Shown one piece after another: positions 4,843 to 5,115 of a DNA stretch of 5,115 bases. Each line of letters starts with the position of its first letter. Positions within the stretch are counted from its first letter, which is position 1. Origin of the DNA: Bacteroidales bacterium (GTDB lineage: Bacteria; Bacteroidota; Bacteroidia; Bacteroidales; UBA7960). Made by a program: the position numbers and the translations under genes. The notes beneath the pieces were generated by a model. It had not been told where the DNA came from. It worked only from the letters and a program-made list of their open reading frames with translations, and ran no database searches. Where the stretch lies: the NCBI GenBank assembly GCA_007124575.1, contig SLEW01000206.1, positions 1 to 5,115 of the forward strand. Reading direction: 5' to 3'.

Positions 4843-5115
4843 CTATTTGTCAATATCAATTACTTCCACATCAAAAATCAGGGTTTCTCCCGGTGGTATA
4901 GGGCCACTTCCCCGTTCGCCGTATGCGAGATGCGGTGGTAGTATAAGTCGTGCTTTGGCATTTTCGCGGAGGAGAGAAAAAGCCTCATCCCATCCGCGAA
5001 GCACCTGATCGCTTCCCAGCACAAAACGCAAGGGCTCTGATCGCTGTACCGAAGAATCAAAAAGGCTGCCATCCGAAAGATAACCTGAGTAGTGCACTGT
5101 GATAACGCTACCGGG
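4843..5115 (-). CDS. FKBP-type peptidyl-prolyl cis-trans isomerase, C-terminal part (5' end beyond the window)
   Basis: The last 90 residues of an FKBP domain, open to the right edge. It reads PGSVITVHYSGYLSDGSLFDSS, then LRFVLGSDQVLRGWDEAF, then LILPPHLAYGERGSGPIPPG, and ends LIFDVEVIDIDK. These are the standard FKBP active-site and core segments: VHYSG, DGSLFDSS, the VLRGWDEA motif with its pocket tryptophan, PPHLAYG, and FDVEV. The enzyme catalyses proline isomerisation during protein folding. The valine in VHYSG is encoded by GTG (complement of 5095-5097), which can be mistaken for a start; the conserved residues before it show that the gene continues beyond the edge. Whether an N-terminal signal, lipobox or dimerisation domain exists cannot be seen. 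In Bacteroidota many FKBPs are periplasmic lipoproteins. It lies upstream of lgt in an apparent operon. Confidence 0.95.
   Translation of the reverse strand, partial: PGSVITVHYSGYLSDGSLFDSSVQRSEPLRFVLGSDQVLRGWDEAFSLLRENAKARLILPPHLAYGERGSGPIPPGETLIFDVEVIDIDK

Noticed and set aside
5095..5097. GTG as the start codon of the FKBP gene
   Set aside because: The six residues upstream, PGSVIT, continue the conserved FKBP strand into VHYSG. The valine is internal and the true start lies beyond the window.

Overview
The window most likely comes from a member of the Bacteroidota, probably an anaerobic or marine Bacteroidales-like lineage. The signs are start codons with A-rich leaders instead of strong Shine-Dalgarno sites, -7 boxes resembling the Bacteroidota TAnnTTTG element, a lipoprotein with acidic residues right after the lipobox cysteine, and an intergenic repeat cluster of a style I associate with this phylum. 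The phylum call is an inference; no marker gene decides it.

Layout. At the left edge is the first 31 codons of an unrecognised minus-strand gene (1-93). It diverges from a complete GH13 alpha-amylase-family enzyme (232-1584, +) with all catalytic motifs and no signal peptide. That enzyme converges on a small acidic secreted protein (1645-1998, -) carrying one InlB B-repeat-like domain. A GC-rich hairpin at 1588-1618 separates them and is a classic intrinsic terminator for the minus-strand gene. After a 349-bp regulatory gap comes a ComEC-like metallo-beta-lactamase-fold lipoprotein (2366-3247, +). A 458-bp repeat-filled gap follows, then a 77-residue DUF3006 protein (3706-3939, +). On the opposite strand at the right end are lgt (3989-4804) and the C-terminal 90 residues of an FKBP-type prolyl isomerase (4843-5115, cut by the window edge), spaced like an operon.

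How the parts relate. The MBL lipoprotein and DUF3006 protein form a pair I recall as recurrent neighbours in other phyla, so the repeats appear to have been inserted into, or tolerated inside, a functional pair. Lgt attaches the lipid that the MBL lipoprotein needs, but that is a general housekeeping link. The amylase is probably cytoplasmic and would act on maltodextrin or glycogen. The InlB-repeat protein looks exported.

The most unusual structure is non-coding. Positions 3331-3450 fold into a hairpin of about 36 base pairs whose departures from Watson-Crick pairing are almost all G-U wobbles when read as plus-strand RNA. It is followed by five short hairpins and two families of direct repeats. 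No complete novel defence or mobile system is visible; the repeat array is the best candidate for something undescribed.
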